Below, piece by piece: positions 1-5,170 of a DNA stretch of 5,170 nucleotides (position 1 is the stretch's first letter; every line of letters begins with the position of its first letter). The DNA comes from Gemmatimonadota bacterium (GTDB lineage: Bacteria; Gemmatimonadota; Gemmatimonadetes; Longimicrobiales; Longimicrobiaceae). The notes beneath the pieces are model-generated. The model saw only the letters and a program-made list of their open reading frames with translations. It had not been told where the DNA came from and did not search any database. The position numbers and the translations under genes were made by a program. The stretch spans positions 1 through 5,170 of the forward strand of contig JAFAYN010000019.1 of NCBI GenBank assembly GCA_019240375.1, in the 5' to 3' direction.

Positions 1-2
1 AC

Positions 3-356
3 GGCGACGTGGTCAACAAGCTGGGGACGCTGGAAAAGGCGATCTGCGCCCGCGAGTTCGGGATCCCCTTCTACGTGGCCGCGCCGGACTCCACCTTCGA
101 CCCGCGCATGCCGACCGGTGCGGGGATCCCCATCGAGGAGCGCTCCGAGGACGAGGTGCACTACCAGACCGGGATCGACGAGCACGGGACGCTGCGCCGG
201 GTGCGCGTCACCTCGCCCGACTCGCCCGCCGTGAACCCGGCCTTCGACCTGACCCCCGCGCGCTTCGTCACCGGGATCATCACCCCGCACGGGATCCTCC
301 GCCCCGGGGCGGCGCTCCCCGCCGTGGAGGTCGCCCGCGTGGGCGCTGCGGTGTAG
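3..356 (+). CDS. mtnA: S-methyl-5-thioribose-1-phosphate isomerase, C-terminal part (5' end outside window)
   Basis: This is the last 117 codons of MtnA, the cytoplasmic isomerase that converts 5-methylthioribose-1-phosphate to 5-methylthioribulose-1-phosphate in methionine salvage. Some MtnA enzymes also isomerise 5-deoxyribose-1-phosphate. Seen in the sequence: the reading frame enters at base 3 with GDVVNKLGT, the family's signature, usually GDVANKIGT. Its Asp (bases 6-8) is the likely catalytic aspartate, matching Asp240 of the Bacillus subtilis enzyme. Next come IPFYVAAPDSTFD, IPIEER and NPAFDLTP, then the C-terminal block GIITPHGILRP, all in family order. The eIF2B-like Rossmann C-terminus looks intact and ends at TAG 354-356. 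The start, the N-terminal domain and the catalytic Cys lie upstream of the window. The next gene starts 37 bases later with no terminator between, which suggests one transcript. Confidence 0.95.
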   Translation, partial: GDVVNKLGTLEKAICAREFGIPFYVAAPDSTFDPRMPTGAGIPIEERSEDEVHYQTGIDEHGTLRRVRVTSPDSPAVNPAFDLTPARFVTGIITPHGILRPGAALPAVEVARVGAAV

Positions 357-393
357 CTTCCCCTTCCCCATCCACTCGTCCCGCTTCCCGTCC

Positions 394-2469
394 ATGAGCT
401 CCGTGCAAGCTTCCGCCGCCGTCCCGGTCCCGGGCCTCGCCTCCCCCTCCGCCGATCCGCTCGACGCGCTGGTACACTGGTCGCGCCTGCTCGGCGCCGA
501 CCCGTCGCTGGTGCTGCGCGGCGGCGGGAACACCTCCGTGAAGACCGACGAGGCGGACGTGGCCGGGCGCCCGGTCCGCGTACTGCGGGTGAAGGGGAGC
601 GGCTCCGACCTGCGCACCGCGAAGCGAGCCGACTTCTCCGGCGTGCGCATGGACGACGTGCTCCCCCTCTTCGAGCGGGCGGAGATGAGCGACGAGGAGA
701 TGGTCGCGTACCTGGCGCGCTGCCTGACCGACCCCGGCGCCCCGCGCTCCTCCATCGAGACGCTGCTGCACGCCTTCATCCCCGACGGGAGCGTCTTCCA
801 CAGCCACGCCGACGCCCTCCTGTCGCTGATCAACACCCGCGACCCGCACGCCGTGCTGGACGAGGTGTTCGGCGAGGCGGTGCTGCGCGTCCCCTACCGC
901 CGCCCGGGATTCCTCCTGTCGCGCGAGGTGGGCGAGGCGGTCCGCGCCGCCCCGGAGGCGCGCGGGCTGGTGCTCCTCAACCACGGGCTGGTGACCTGGG
1001 GCGCCACCCCGGAAGAGGCGTACGAGCGGCACCTGGCGCTGGTGGCGGAGGCGCGCGAGTACCTGGCGCGCGAGGGGAACCCGCGCGTGTTCGTGAGCGA
1101 CCCGCGGCTTCGCCTGGACCCGCGGGCGCGCCGCAAGGTGGCCGCGGCGCTGGCGCCGGTGATCCGCGGCGCGCTGAGCGGCGAGCGAAGGGTGATCGCC
1201 CGCTACACCGACGCGCCGGAGGTGCTGGAGTTCGTGGGGTCGGAGCACGGCCGGCGCGCCTCGGCCGCGGGCGCCGCGACCCCGGACCACATCCTGACGA
1301 CGAAGATCCACCCGCTCTGGACCGAGGTGCACGACCCGGCCGACGTGGAGGGGATCGCCGCGGCCTTCCGTGTGGCGCTGGAGCGCTGGAGCGCCGACTA
1401 CCGGGCGTACGTGGAGCGCTGGCGCACGGACGAGCCGGAGCTGGAAGCGGCGCCGCGGGTGGTGCTGGTGCCGGGGATCGGGATGTGGACGGTGGGCCGC
1501 GACCCGAAGGCCGCCGACCTGGCGCGCGACATCTACCTGCACACCATCGGGATCATCGCGGGCGCGGAAAGCATCTCCGAGTACCGCTCCCTGCCCGAGG
1601 AGGAAGGGTTCCGGGCGGAATACTGGCCGCTGGAGCTGTACAAGCTGACGCTCGCCCCGCCCGAGCGGGAGCTGGCGCGGCGGGTGGTACTGGTCACCGG
1701 CGCGGCGAGCGGGATCGGGCGGGCGGTGGCGCTGCGACTGGCGGCGGCGGGCGCGCAGGTGGTGGCCACCGACCGCGACTTGGCGGGCGCGGAGGCGACC
1801 GGGGTGCTGATCCACGCGGCGCAGGGCGAGGGGAGCGCCCTGGCCTGTCCGCTGGACGTGACGCGCGCGGAGGAGGTGGAGGGCGCGGTGGAGGCGGCGT
1901 GCCTGGAGTACGGCGGGGTGGACGTGGTGGTGTCCAACGCCGGGATCGCGCACTGCGCCCCCATCGAGGAGCTGGAGCTGGAAGACTGGGAGCGGAGCCT
2001 GGCGGTGAACGCCACCGGCCACTTCCTGGTCACCCGCGCCGCGCTGCGCCTCTTCCGCCGGCAGGGGACGGGGGGGAGCCTGGTGTTCGTCGCCACCAAG
2101 AACGTGACCGCGCCGGGGCGGGACTTCGGCGCCTACAGCGCCTCCAAGGCCGCCGAGGCGCAGCTCGCGAGGGTAGCGGCGCTGGAGGGGGGCGAGATCG
2201 GGGTGCGGGTCAACATGGTGAACCCCGACGCGGTGTTCGGGGACAGCCGCCTCTGGTCGCCGGAGATCCGCGAGCGGCGCGCCCGCGCGCACGGGATCGA
2301 CCCGGAGCGGGTGGAGGACTTCTACCGCACGCGCAACCTGTTGGGGGTGGAGGTGCGCGGCGAGGACGTGGCGGAGGCGGTCCTTTTCCTGGCCGGCGAC
2401 CGCTCCTCGCGCACCACGGGGTGCATGATCCCGGTGGACGGTGGGGTGAAGGAAGCCTTTCCCCGTTAG
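394..2469 (+). CDS. Bifunctional class II aldolase / short-chain dehydrogenase fusion (YuxG/RhaEW-like)
   Basis: A complete 691-residue cytoplasmic protein, close to the usual length of about 690 for this fusion. Domain 1 (about residues 22-340) is a class II, metal-dependent aldolase: GGGNTSVK (43-50) and KGSGSDL (67-73) for phosphate binding, Glu122 as probable catalytic acid/base, and His136, His138 and His197 as probable metal ligands. A family-typical linker follows (LVPGIGMWTVGRD 358-370, EYWPLELYKL 409-418). Domain 2 (about 428-691) is an SDR: TGAASGIG (435-442), Asp460 favouring NAD, NAG (515-517), Asn539 and YSASK with Tyr581 and Lys585. The usual catalytic Ser, 13 residues before the Tyr, is Thr568. 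Known relatives cleave rhamnulose-1-phosphate to DHAP and lactaldehyde and then oxidise the aldehyde. Being next to mtnA rather than rhamnose genes, this one may act on methylthioribulose- or deoxyribulose-1-phosphate (inference). ATG 394 is the only start ahead of the first domain. It lacks a Shine-Dalgarno sequence and sits behind a pyrimidine-rich stretch. Confidence 0.92.
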   Translation: MSSVQASAAVPVPGLASPSADPLDALVHWSRLLGADPSLVLRGGGNTSVKTDEADVAGRPVRVLRVKGSGSDLRTAKRADFSGVRMDDVLPLFERAEMSDEEMVAYLARCLTDPGAPRSSIETLLHAFIPDGSVFHSHADALLSLINTRDPHAVLDEVFGEAVLRVPYRRPGFLLSREVGEAVRAAPEARGLVLLNHGLVTWGATPEEAYERHLALVAEAREYLAREGNPRVFVSDPRLRLDPRARRKVAAALAPVIRGALSGERRVIARYTDAPEVLEFVGSEHGRRASAAGAATPDHILTTKIHPLWTEVHDPADVEGIAAAFRVALERWSADYRAYVERWRTDEPELEAAPRVVLVPGIGMWTVGRDPKAADLARDIYLHTIGIIAGAESISEYRSLPEEEGFRAEYWPLELYKLTLAPPERELARRVVLVTGAASGIGRAVALRLAAAGAQVVATDRDLAGAEATGVLIHAAQGEGSALACPLDVTRAEEVEGAVEAACLEYGGVDVVVSNAGIAHCAPIEELELEDWERSLAVNATGHFLVTRAALRLFRRQGTGGSLVFVATKNVTAPGRDFGAYSASKAAEAQLARVAALEGGEIGVRVNMVNPDAVFGDSRLWSPEIRERRARAHGIDPERVEDFYRTRNLLGVEVRGEDVAEAVLFLAGDRSSRTTGCMIPVDGGVKEAFPR

Positions 2470-2506
2470 CGCCTTCCGGGCGGGCTGGCACGATTCGTCC
2501 CACACC

Positions 2507-2542
2507 GGAGCCGGGAGCCCTCACGCGAAGGCTCCCGGCTCC
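2507..2542. terminator. Perfect 13-bp inverted repeat, possible terminator or attenuator
   Basis: The arms at 2507-2519 and 2530-2542 are exact reverse complements, built on GGAGCCGGGAGCC, and are separated by a 10-base loop (2520-2529). The stem is very GC-rich and would fold stably in RNA. It lies 37 bases after the aldolase-dehydrogenase stop and ends 26 bases before the DUF1003 start. No T-tract follows, so it is not a textbook intrinsic terminator. It could end or attenuate transcription, stabilise the upstream mRNA 3' end, or be one copy of a dispersed intergenic palindrome. The repeat itself is certain; its role is inferred. Confidence 0.5.
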
Positions 2543-2568
2543 CGCTCCCACCAGCCAACCGGGTTCCC

Positions 2569-3153
2569 ATGGACGACGCCCTGCCGACGGAACAGCTGCT
2601 GGACCCCAGCGCCGGGACGCAGCGCGAGCGCCGCGCACGCAGGGACCTGGCCGATCGCAAGATGGAGGCGGTCAAGGCCAAGTACGTCGCCAGCCGCACC
2701 CCGACGGAGCGAGCCGCGGACGCATTGATCCGCCTCGCCAGCTCCACCCCCTGCCTGGTGGGGCACCTGGCCTGGTTCGGCGGGTGGATCCTGTGGAACG
2801 TGGGCGCCTTCGGCCTGGCGAAGTTCGACCCCTTCCCCTTCGGCCTGCTCACCATGATCGTCTCGCTGGAGGCGATCTTCCTTTCCATCTTCGTGCTGGT
2901 CTCCCAGAACCGCGAATCCGCCATCGCCGAGCTGCGCGAGGAGGTGACGCTGGCGGTGGAGCTGAGCGTGGAGGCGGAAACCACCAAGATCCTGCAGCTG
3001 GTGGCCGGCCTGTATTCGCGGCTCGGTTTTCCGCTGGGGGTGGAGGACGAGCTGGGGAGGATGCTGCAGCCGCTGGACAAGGACCTGCTGGAGCGGCAAT
3101 TGAGCGAGCAGATCGTGCAGGCGGGGAAGAGGCCGAAGAAGGGACAGGCTTGA
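2569..3153 (+). CDS. DUF1003 family membrane protein
   Basis: A 194-residue protein with the DUF1003 core. A charged N-terminal segment (about residues 18-50, rich in Arg, Lys and Glu) precedes two predicted membrane helices, about 60-80 (from PCLVGHLAWFGGWILWNVGA) and about 91-112. Between them is the family hallmark FDPFPF (86-91), and SLEAIFLSIFVLVSQNR (99-115) closes the second helix. The C-terminal third is polar and acidic, probably helical and cytoplasmic (about 116-194), ending in a basic tail, KRPKKGQA. DUF1003 proteins are small inner-membrane proteins with no firmly established biochemical role, so none is assigned. ATG 2569 is the natural start because it gives the usual N-terminal extension; no strong ribosome binding site precedes it. 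The gene follows the hairpin at 2507-2542 and ends 49 bases before the epimerase start, so it is probably co-transcribed with the epimerase. I see no obvious functional link between the two. Confidence 0.88.
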   Translation: MDDALPTEQLLDPSAGTQRERRARRDLADRKMEAVKAKYVASRTPTERAADALIRLASSTPCLVGHLAWFGGWILWNVGAFGLAKFDPFPFGLLTMIVSLEAIFLSIFVLVSQNRESAIAELREEVTLAVELSVEAETTKILQLVAGLYSRLGFPLGVEDELGRMLQPLDKDLLERQLSEQIVQAGKRPKKGQA

Positions 3154-3203
3154 GTAAAGAGATGATGTGGTGGCTCGGCGAGAGCGCCGGAGCGGCGGGC
3201 TGA
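3150..3203 (+). CDS. Possible 17-codon bridging ORF between the DUF1003 gene and the epimerase gene
   Basis: A TTG at 3150 opens a frame reading MSKEMMWWLGESAGAAG and ends at TGA 3201-3203. The TTG overlaps the DUF1003 stop (TTGA, 3150-3153). The TGA overlaps the epimerase start (TGATG, 3201-3205). A purine-rich AAGGGA lies just upstream of the TTG, inside the DUF1003 gene. Internal ATGs at 3162 and 3165 in the same frame could serve instead. The arrangement would let ribosomes pass from DUF1003 to the epimerase by coupling. No homology is recognised, and the short frame could be open by chance, so this is only a candidate. Confidence 0.18.
   Translation: MSKEMMWWLGESAGAAG
3189..3192 (+). 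promoter_or_regulatory. Shine-Dalgarno sequence for the epimerase
   Basis: GGAG at 3189-3192 ends 10 bases before ATG 3203. It is the clearest ribosome binding site in the window and supports ATG 3203 over the in-frame GTG at 3167. The GTG would add 12 residues, VARRERRSGGL-like in character, that are not typical of the family. Confidence 0.5.
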
Positions 3204-4354
3204 TGCGGGCGCTGGTCGTGGTGGGCGCCCGCCCCAACTTCATGAAGGTGGCCCCGGTGCTCGCCGCGCTTCGGGGCGCGGGGTGGGAGGCGCTCCTGCT
3301 CCACACCGGCCAGCACTACGACGCCGCGATGTCGGACGCCTTCTTCGCCGACCTGTCCATCCCCCCGCCCGACTTCCATCTGGGGGTGGGATCGGCGTCG
3401 CACGCGTCGCAGACGGCGCGGATCATGGAAGCGTTCGAGCCGGTGCTGCTGGCGACGCGCCCGGACTGGCTGGTGGTGGTGGGCGACGTCAACTCCACCC
3501 TGGCGTGCGCGCTGGTGGCCGCCAAGCTGAAGGAGGAGACCGGGTGCCGGACGGCGCACGTGGAGGCCGGGCTGCGCAGCCATGACTGGCGGATGCCCGA
3601 GGAGGTGAACCGGGTGCTGACCGACCGCCTTTCCGACCTCCTCCTCACCCCCGGCCCCGACGCGCTCCCCAACCTGCTGGCCGAGGGGATCCCCGCCAAC
3701 CGGGTGGCCTTCGTCGGGAACGTGATGATCGACACGCTGTTCGCACAGCTCTCCCGGGCGCGCGCCGCGGACGTGCCGGGGCGGCTGGGGGTGGAGCGGG
3801 GGCGCTACGCCCTGGTCACCCTGCACCGCCCCTCCAACGTGGACGACCCCGCCGCGCTGGAAAACGTGCTGGAGGCGCTCGCCGCCGTCGCCGAGGAGAT
3901 GCCGGTGGTCTTTCCCGTGCATCCACGCACCCGCCGGCGAGCGGAGGCCGCCGGGCTGCACGCCCACCTGGCAAGGCTGTGCGTGCTGGAGCCGCTGGGC
4001 TACCGAGACATGCTTTCCCTGACCGACGGCGCCGCCGTGGTGCTCACCGATTCCGGCGGGCTGCAGGAGGAGACGACGGCGCTGGGCGTCCCCTGCGTGA
4101 CGCTGCGCGAGCGGACCGAGCGCCCGGTGACGATCACCCACGGCACCAACCGGCTGGCGCCCTTCCCCCTCACTCCGTCGGGGGTGTACGGCGCGTTCCG
4201 GGAAGCGCTCGCCGCGGGAAGGGCGGAGCCCGGGTCCCGCTGCCCGGCGGGATGGGACGGCCGAGCCGCGGAGCGGATCGTGCACGCGATGGAAAGCGCA
4301 TCGACACCGGGGCGGCCTCCCCGCCGACTCACGGTCGCCGATTTCGTAAGTTGA
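3203..4354 (+). CDS. wecB: UDP-N-acetylglucosamine 2-epimerase, non-hydrolysing
   Basis: A 383-residue cytoplasmic enzyme of the WecB/MnaA family, near the usual length of 370-390. It interconverts UDP-GlcNAc and UDP-ManNAc, a precursor for surface polysaccharides such as enterobacterial common antigen, teichoic acid linkage units, capsule and O-antigen. The N-terminus MRALVVVGARPNFMK carries Arg10 and Lys15 of the conserved GxRPxxxK. Then come TGQHYD (35-40), GDVNSTLA (94-101) with Asp95, HVEAGLRS (119-126) with Glu121, and MPEEVNR (131-137). The GT-B C-terminal half has TLHRPSN (206-212) with His208, PVHPR (238-242), TDSGGLQEE (282-290), LRERTERP (301-308) and GTNRL (314-318). All catalytic positions known from E. 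coli WecB appear present, which argues against the hydrolysing NeuC/SiaA type. No dehydrogenase (WecC) or glycosyltransferase gene is nearby in the window. About 15 residues after 368 look like a loose Pro/Arg-rich tail. Confidence 0.95.
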   Translation: MRALVVVGARPNFMKVAPVLAALRGAGWEALLLHTGQHYDAAMSDAFFADLSIPPPDFHLGVGSASHASQTARIMEAFEPVLLATRPDWLVVVGDVNSTLACALVAAKLKEETGCRTAHVEAGLRSHDWRMPEEVNRVLTDRLSDLLLTPGPDALPNLLAEGIPANRVAFVGNVMIDTLFAQLSRARAADVPGRLGVERGRYALVTLHRPSNVDDPAALENVLEALAAVAEEMPVVFPVHPRTRRRAEAAGLHAHLARLCVLEPLGYRDMLSLTDGAAVVLTDSGGLQEETTALGVPCVTLRERTERPVTITHGTNRLAPFPLTPSGVYGAFREALAAGRAEPGSRCPAGWDGRAAERIVHAMESASTPGRPPRRLTVADFVS

Positions 4355-4484
4355 TGCGACGAAGACGGTTGTGTGGAGTGGTAATGCGGCCGTGGGAGCC
4401 GTACGCCCCCATCCGGCGCTCGCGCGAATGCCCACCCCGCGTCGTTGTTGCCGTTCCCCGCCGTTCCCAGATTCTGTTGCGAGG

Positions 4485-4592
4485 GAGACCACGGCAGTAT
4501 CGTGGGCTCCCGTAGCGGACGGGGAGACTGCCAGTAGTACCGGCAGGCTCACCGGCCCCGCGGAAGAGACCGGCAGCAGTACCGCCGGGCTC
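4485..4592 (+). repeat. Three tandem hairpins with conserved frame and covarying stems
   Basis: Three elements share one architecture: GAG, an A, a five-base arm, a loop containing AGTA, the complementary five-base arm, a G, then CTC. Copy 1 is 4485-4509 (arms CCACG/CGTGG, loop GCAGTAT). Copy 2 is 4524-4550 (CTGCC/GGCAG, loop AGTAGTACC). Copy 3 is 4566-4592 (CCGGC/GCCGG, loop AGCAGTACC). Each folds as a 3-bp outer stem, an A/G mismatch and a 5-bp inner stem; copy 1 extends its outer stem to 5 bp (GGGAG/CTCCC). Four of the five inner-stem pairs differ between copies, yet every one still pairs. The + strand is preferred because it gives an A/G mismatch and a possible G-U closing pair in copy 1. 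Start-to-start spacing is 39 and 42 bases. I recognise no known riboswitch or RNA family. It could be a structured leader or small RNA, or a set of operators. Confidence 0.6.
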
Positions 4593-4639
4593 TGGAGCGG
4601 CCCGCCACCACGAGCAGATCCCCCCGCGTAACGTGGTAC

Positions 4640-4668
4640 AAGACTTCCACACCCCACCAGCTTATACT
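4640..4668 (+). promoter_or_regulatory. Possible sigma-70-type promoter for the response regulator gene
   Basis: TATACT (4663-4668) matches five of six bases of TATAAT and stands out in this GC-rich DNA. With a 17-base spacer the -35 position is AAGACT (4640-4645), which matches TTGACA at only three bases. Transcription would start near 4675, giving a leader of about 45 bases. The hairpins at 4485-4592 would then lie upstream of the start, outside this transcript. Confidence 0.4.
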
Positions 4669-4718
4669 TCATCCATCAACCACCCGGCCCCACTCCACGC
4701 ACGACAAGAGAAAACGCG

Positions 4719-5170
4719 ATGGCGAAACCGGTCATGCTCGCGGTGGACGACGACCCCGAGGTCCTCCAGGCCATCGCCCGCGACCTGCGCAAGCACTACG
4801 GCGACCGCTATCGGGTGGTGCGCGCCGAGAGCGGCCCGGTTGCACTCGACGCCGTCCGCGAGCTGAAGCGCAAGAACGAGCCGGTGGCGCTCTTCCTGGT
4901 GGACCAGCGCATGCCCCGGATGACCGGCGTGGACCTGCTGGAAGAGGCCGCCCCGCTCTTCCCCCAGGCGAAGCGCGCCCTCCTCACCGCCTACGCCGAC
5001 ACCGACGCGGCGATCCGGGCCATCAACCAGGCCCACATCGACTACTACCTCCTCAAGCCCTGGGACCCGCCCGAGCAGCAGCTCTACCCCGCCCTCGACG
5101 AGCTGCTGGCCGACTGGCAGGCCGGCTTCCGCCCCGCCTTCGAGGGACTGCGCGTGGTGGGGCACCGCTG
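4719..5170 (+). CDS. Response regulator receiver domain, probably the N-terminus of a fused thioredoxin reductase (3' end outside window)
   Basis: One hundred and fifty complete codons are present and the frame is open at the window edge. Residues 5-125 form a CheY-like receiver with the acidic cluster Asp10-Asp12, the phosphoacceptor Asp62 in LVDQRMP, Thr90 in LLTAY and Lys113 in LLKPWD, so phosphorylation should be possible. The sequence continues past the receiver with a Trp-containing helix (DELLADWQAGF, 127-137) and FEGLRVVGHR (141-150), not a HTH output domain. From memory of the family, this join is typical of fused response regulator/thioredoxin-disulfide reductase proteins, where a FAD/NAD(P) reductase follows; that part lies beyond the window. 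ATG 4719 sits at the family N-terminus (MAKPVMLAVDDD) behind a weak purine-rich site, AAGAGAAAA. A promoter-like box about 50 bases upstream suggests separate transcription from the epimerase. The receiver is certain; the fusion is likely. Confidence 0.88.
   Translation, partial: MAKPVMLAVDDDPEVLQAIARDLRKHYGDRYRVVRAESGPVALDAVRELKRKNEPVALFLVDQRMPRMTGVDLLEEAAPLFPQAKRALLTAYADTDAAIRAINQAHIDYYLLKPWDPPEQQLYPALDELLADWQAGFRPAFEGLRVVGHR

Larger units (their letters stand above)
4355..4718. other. 364-base intergenic region with no convincing gene
   Basis: No protein of recognisable family is encoded on either strand. A GTG-started frame at 4371-4631 (86 codons, Pro/Ser/Thr/Arg-rich) is open but has no ribosome binding site or homology. 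The region holds a short direct repeat of GCCGTTCCC (4450-4458 and 4460-4468), three tandem hairpins (4485-4592), a promoter-like -10 box (4663-4668) and the leader of the response regulator gene. From about 4600 it is less G-rich than the flanking genes. No terminator with a T-tract follows the epimerase stop. Confidence 0.7.

Noticed and set aside
394..2469. Naming the fusion rhaEW/rhaD outright
   Set aside because: No rhamnose isomerase, kinase, transporter or regulator is visible, and mtnA is the neighbour, so the substrate is left open.
280..2505. Long open frame on the - strand (741 codons)
   Set aside because: It lies opposite the aldolase-dehydrogenase gene. Its product is Arg/His/Pro/Gly-rich with no recognisable domain, as expected for an antisense frame in high-GC DNA.
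3167..3202. In-frame GTG start giving an epimerase 12 residues longer
   Set aside because: The added residues are not family-like. ATG 3203 begins the canonical MRALVVVGARPNF and has a GGAG at proper distance.
1485..3203. Long + strand frame (572 codons) across the SDR domain and the DUF1003 gene
   Set aside because: It is out of frame with two clearly conserved proteins and very Gly/Arg-rich. Only its last codons, from 3150, were considered separately as a mini-ORF.
4476..4503. Promoter-like TTGCGA ... TATCGT pair upstream of the hairpins
   Set aside because: Both boxes match only four of six bases and the spacer is 15, too weak to call.
4371..4631. 86-codon GTG-started ORF in the intergenic region
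   Set aside because: No ribosome binding site, no homology, Pro/Ser/Arg-rich composition, and it reads through the hairpin array, whose covariation fits RNA structure better.
4329..4652. 107-codon - strand ORF overlapping the epimerase end and intergenic region
   Set aside because: No recognisable family, no good start context, and composition typical of chance frames.
2849..4672. Long open frame on the - strand (607 codons)
   Set aside because: It is antisense to the DUF1003 and epimerase genes, has low-complexity composition and no family motifs.
4355..4718. Known riboswitch or tRNA in the intergenic region
   Set aside because: No tRNA arms or T-loop, and no signature I recognise of glycine, c-di-GMP, guanidine, TPP, cobalamin or SAM riboswitches.

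Overview
This is a high-GC bacterial window (coding third positions are almost all G or C) with five protein genes, all on the + strand. The composition, the poor Shine-Dalgarno sequences and the gene types suggest a soil or environmental bacterium, perhaps a Longimicrobium-like member of Gemmatimonadota. That placement is an impression from sequence style, not a demonstrated assignment.

Layout. Bases 3-356 encode the C-terminal third of MtnA, 5-methylthioribose-1-phosphate isomerase (start outside the window). After 37 bases comes a complete two-domain enzyme (394-2469): a class II aldolase fused to a short-chain dehydrogenase (SDR), resembling YuxG/RhaEW. A 99-base gap holds a perfect 13-bp inverted repeat (2507-2542). 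A DUF1003 membrane protein (2569-3153) follows, then a non-hydrolysing UDP-N-acetylglucosamine 2-epimerase, WecB/MnaA type (3203-4354). These last two are linked by a possible 17-codon bridging ORF that overlaps both neighbours. Bases 4355-4718 carry no convincing gene. They do contain three tandem hairpins whose stems differ in sequence but keep their pairing (4485-4592), and a promoter-like -10 box (4663-4668). The window ends in the N-terminal receiver domain of a response regulator (4719 onward), whose sequence just past the receiver matches what I recall of fused response regulator/thioredoxin reductase proteins.

How the genes may work together. MtnA makes 5-methylthioribulose-1-phosphate, or 5-deoxyribulose-1-phosphate from 5-deoxyribose-1-phosphate. 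The adjacent fusion has the two activities needed to cleave such a ketose phosphate into dihydroxyacetone phosphate plus an aldehyde and then oxidise or reduce the aldehyde. The pair is therefore a candidate compact form of the 'DHAP shunt' for S-adenosylmethionine by-products, with both later steps on one polypeptide. The epimerase supplies UDP-ManNAc for surface polysaccharide, and no partner gene is visible. The last gene looks like a redox or signalling protein with its own promoter.

The two most interesting signals are the mtnA/aldolase-SDR pairing and the triple covarying hairpin array upstream of the response regulator gene.
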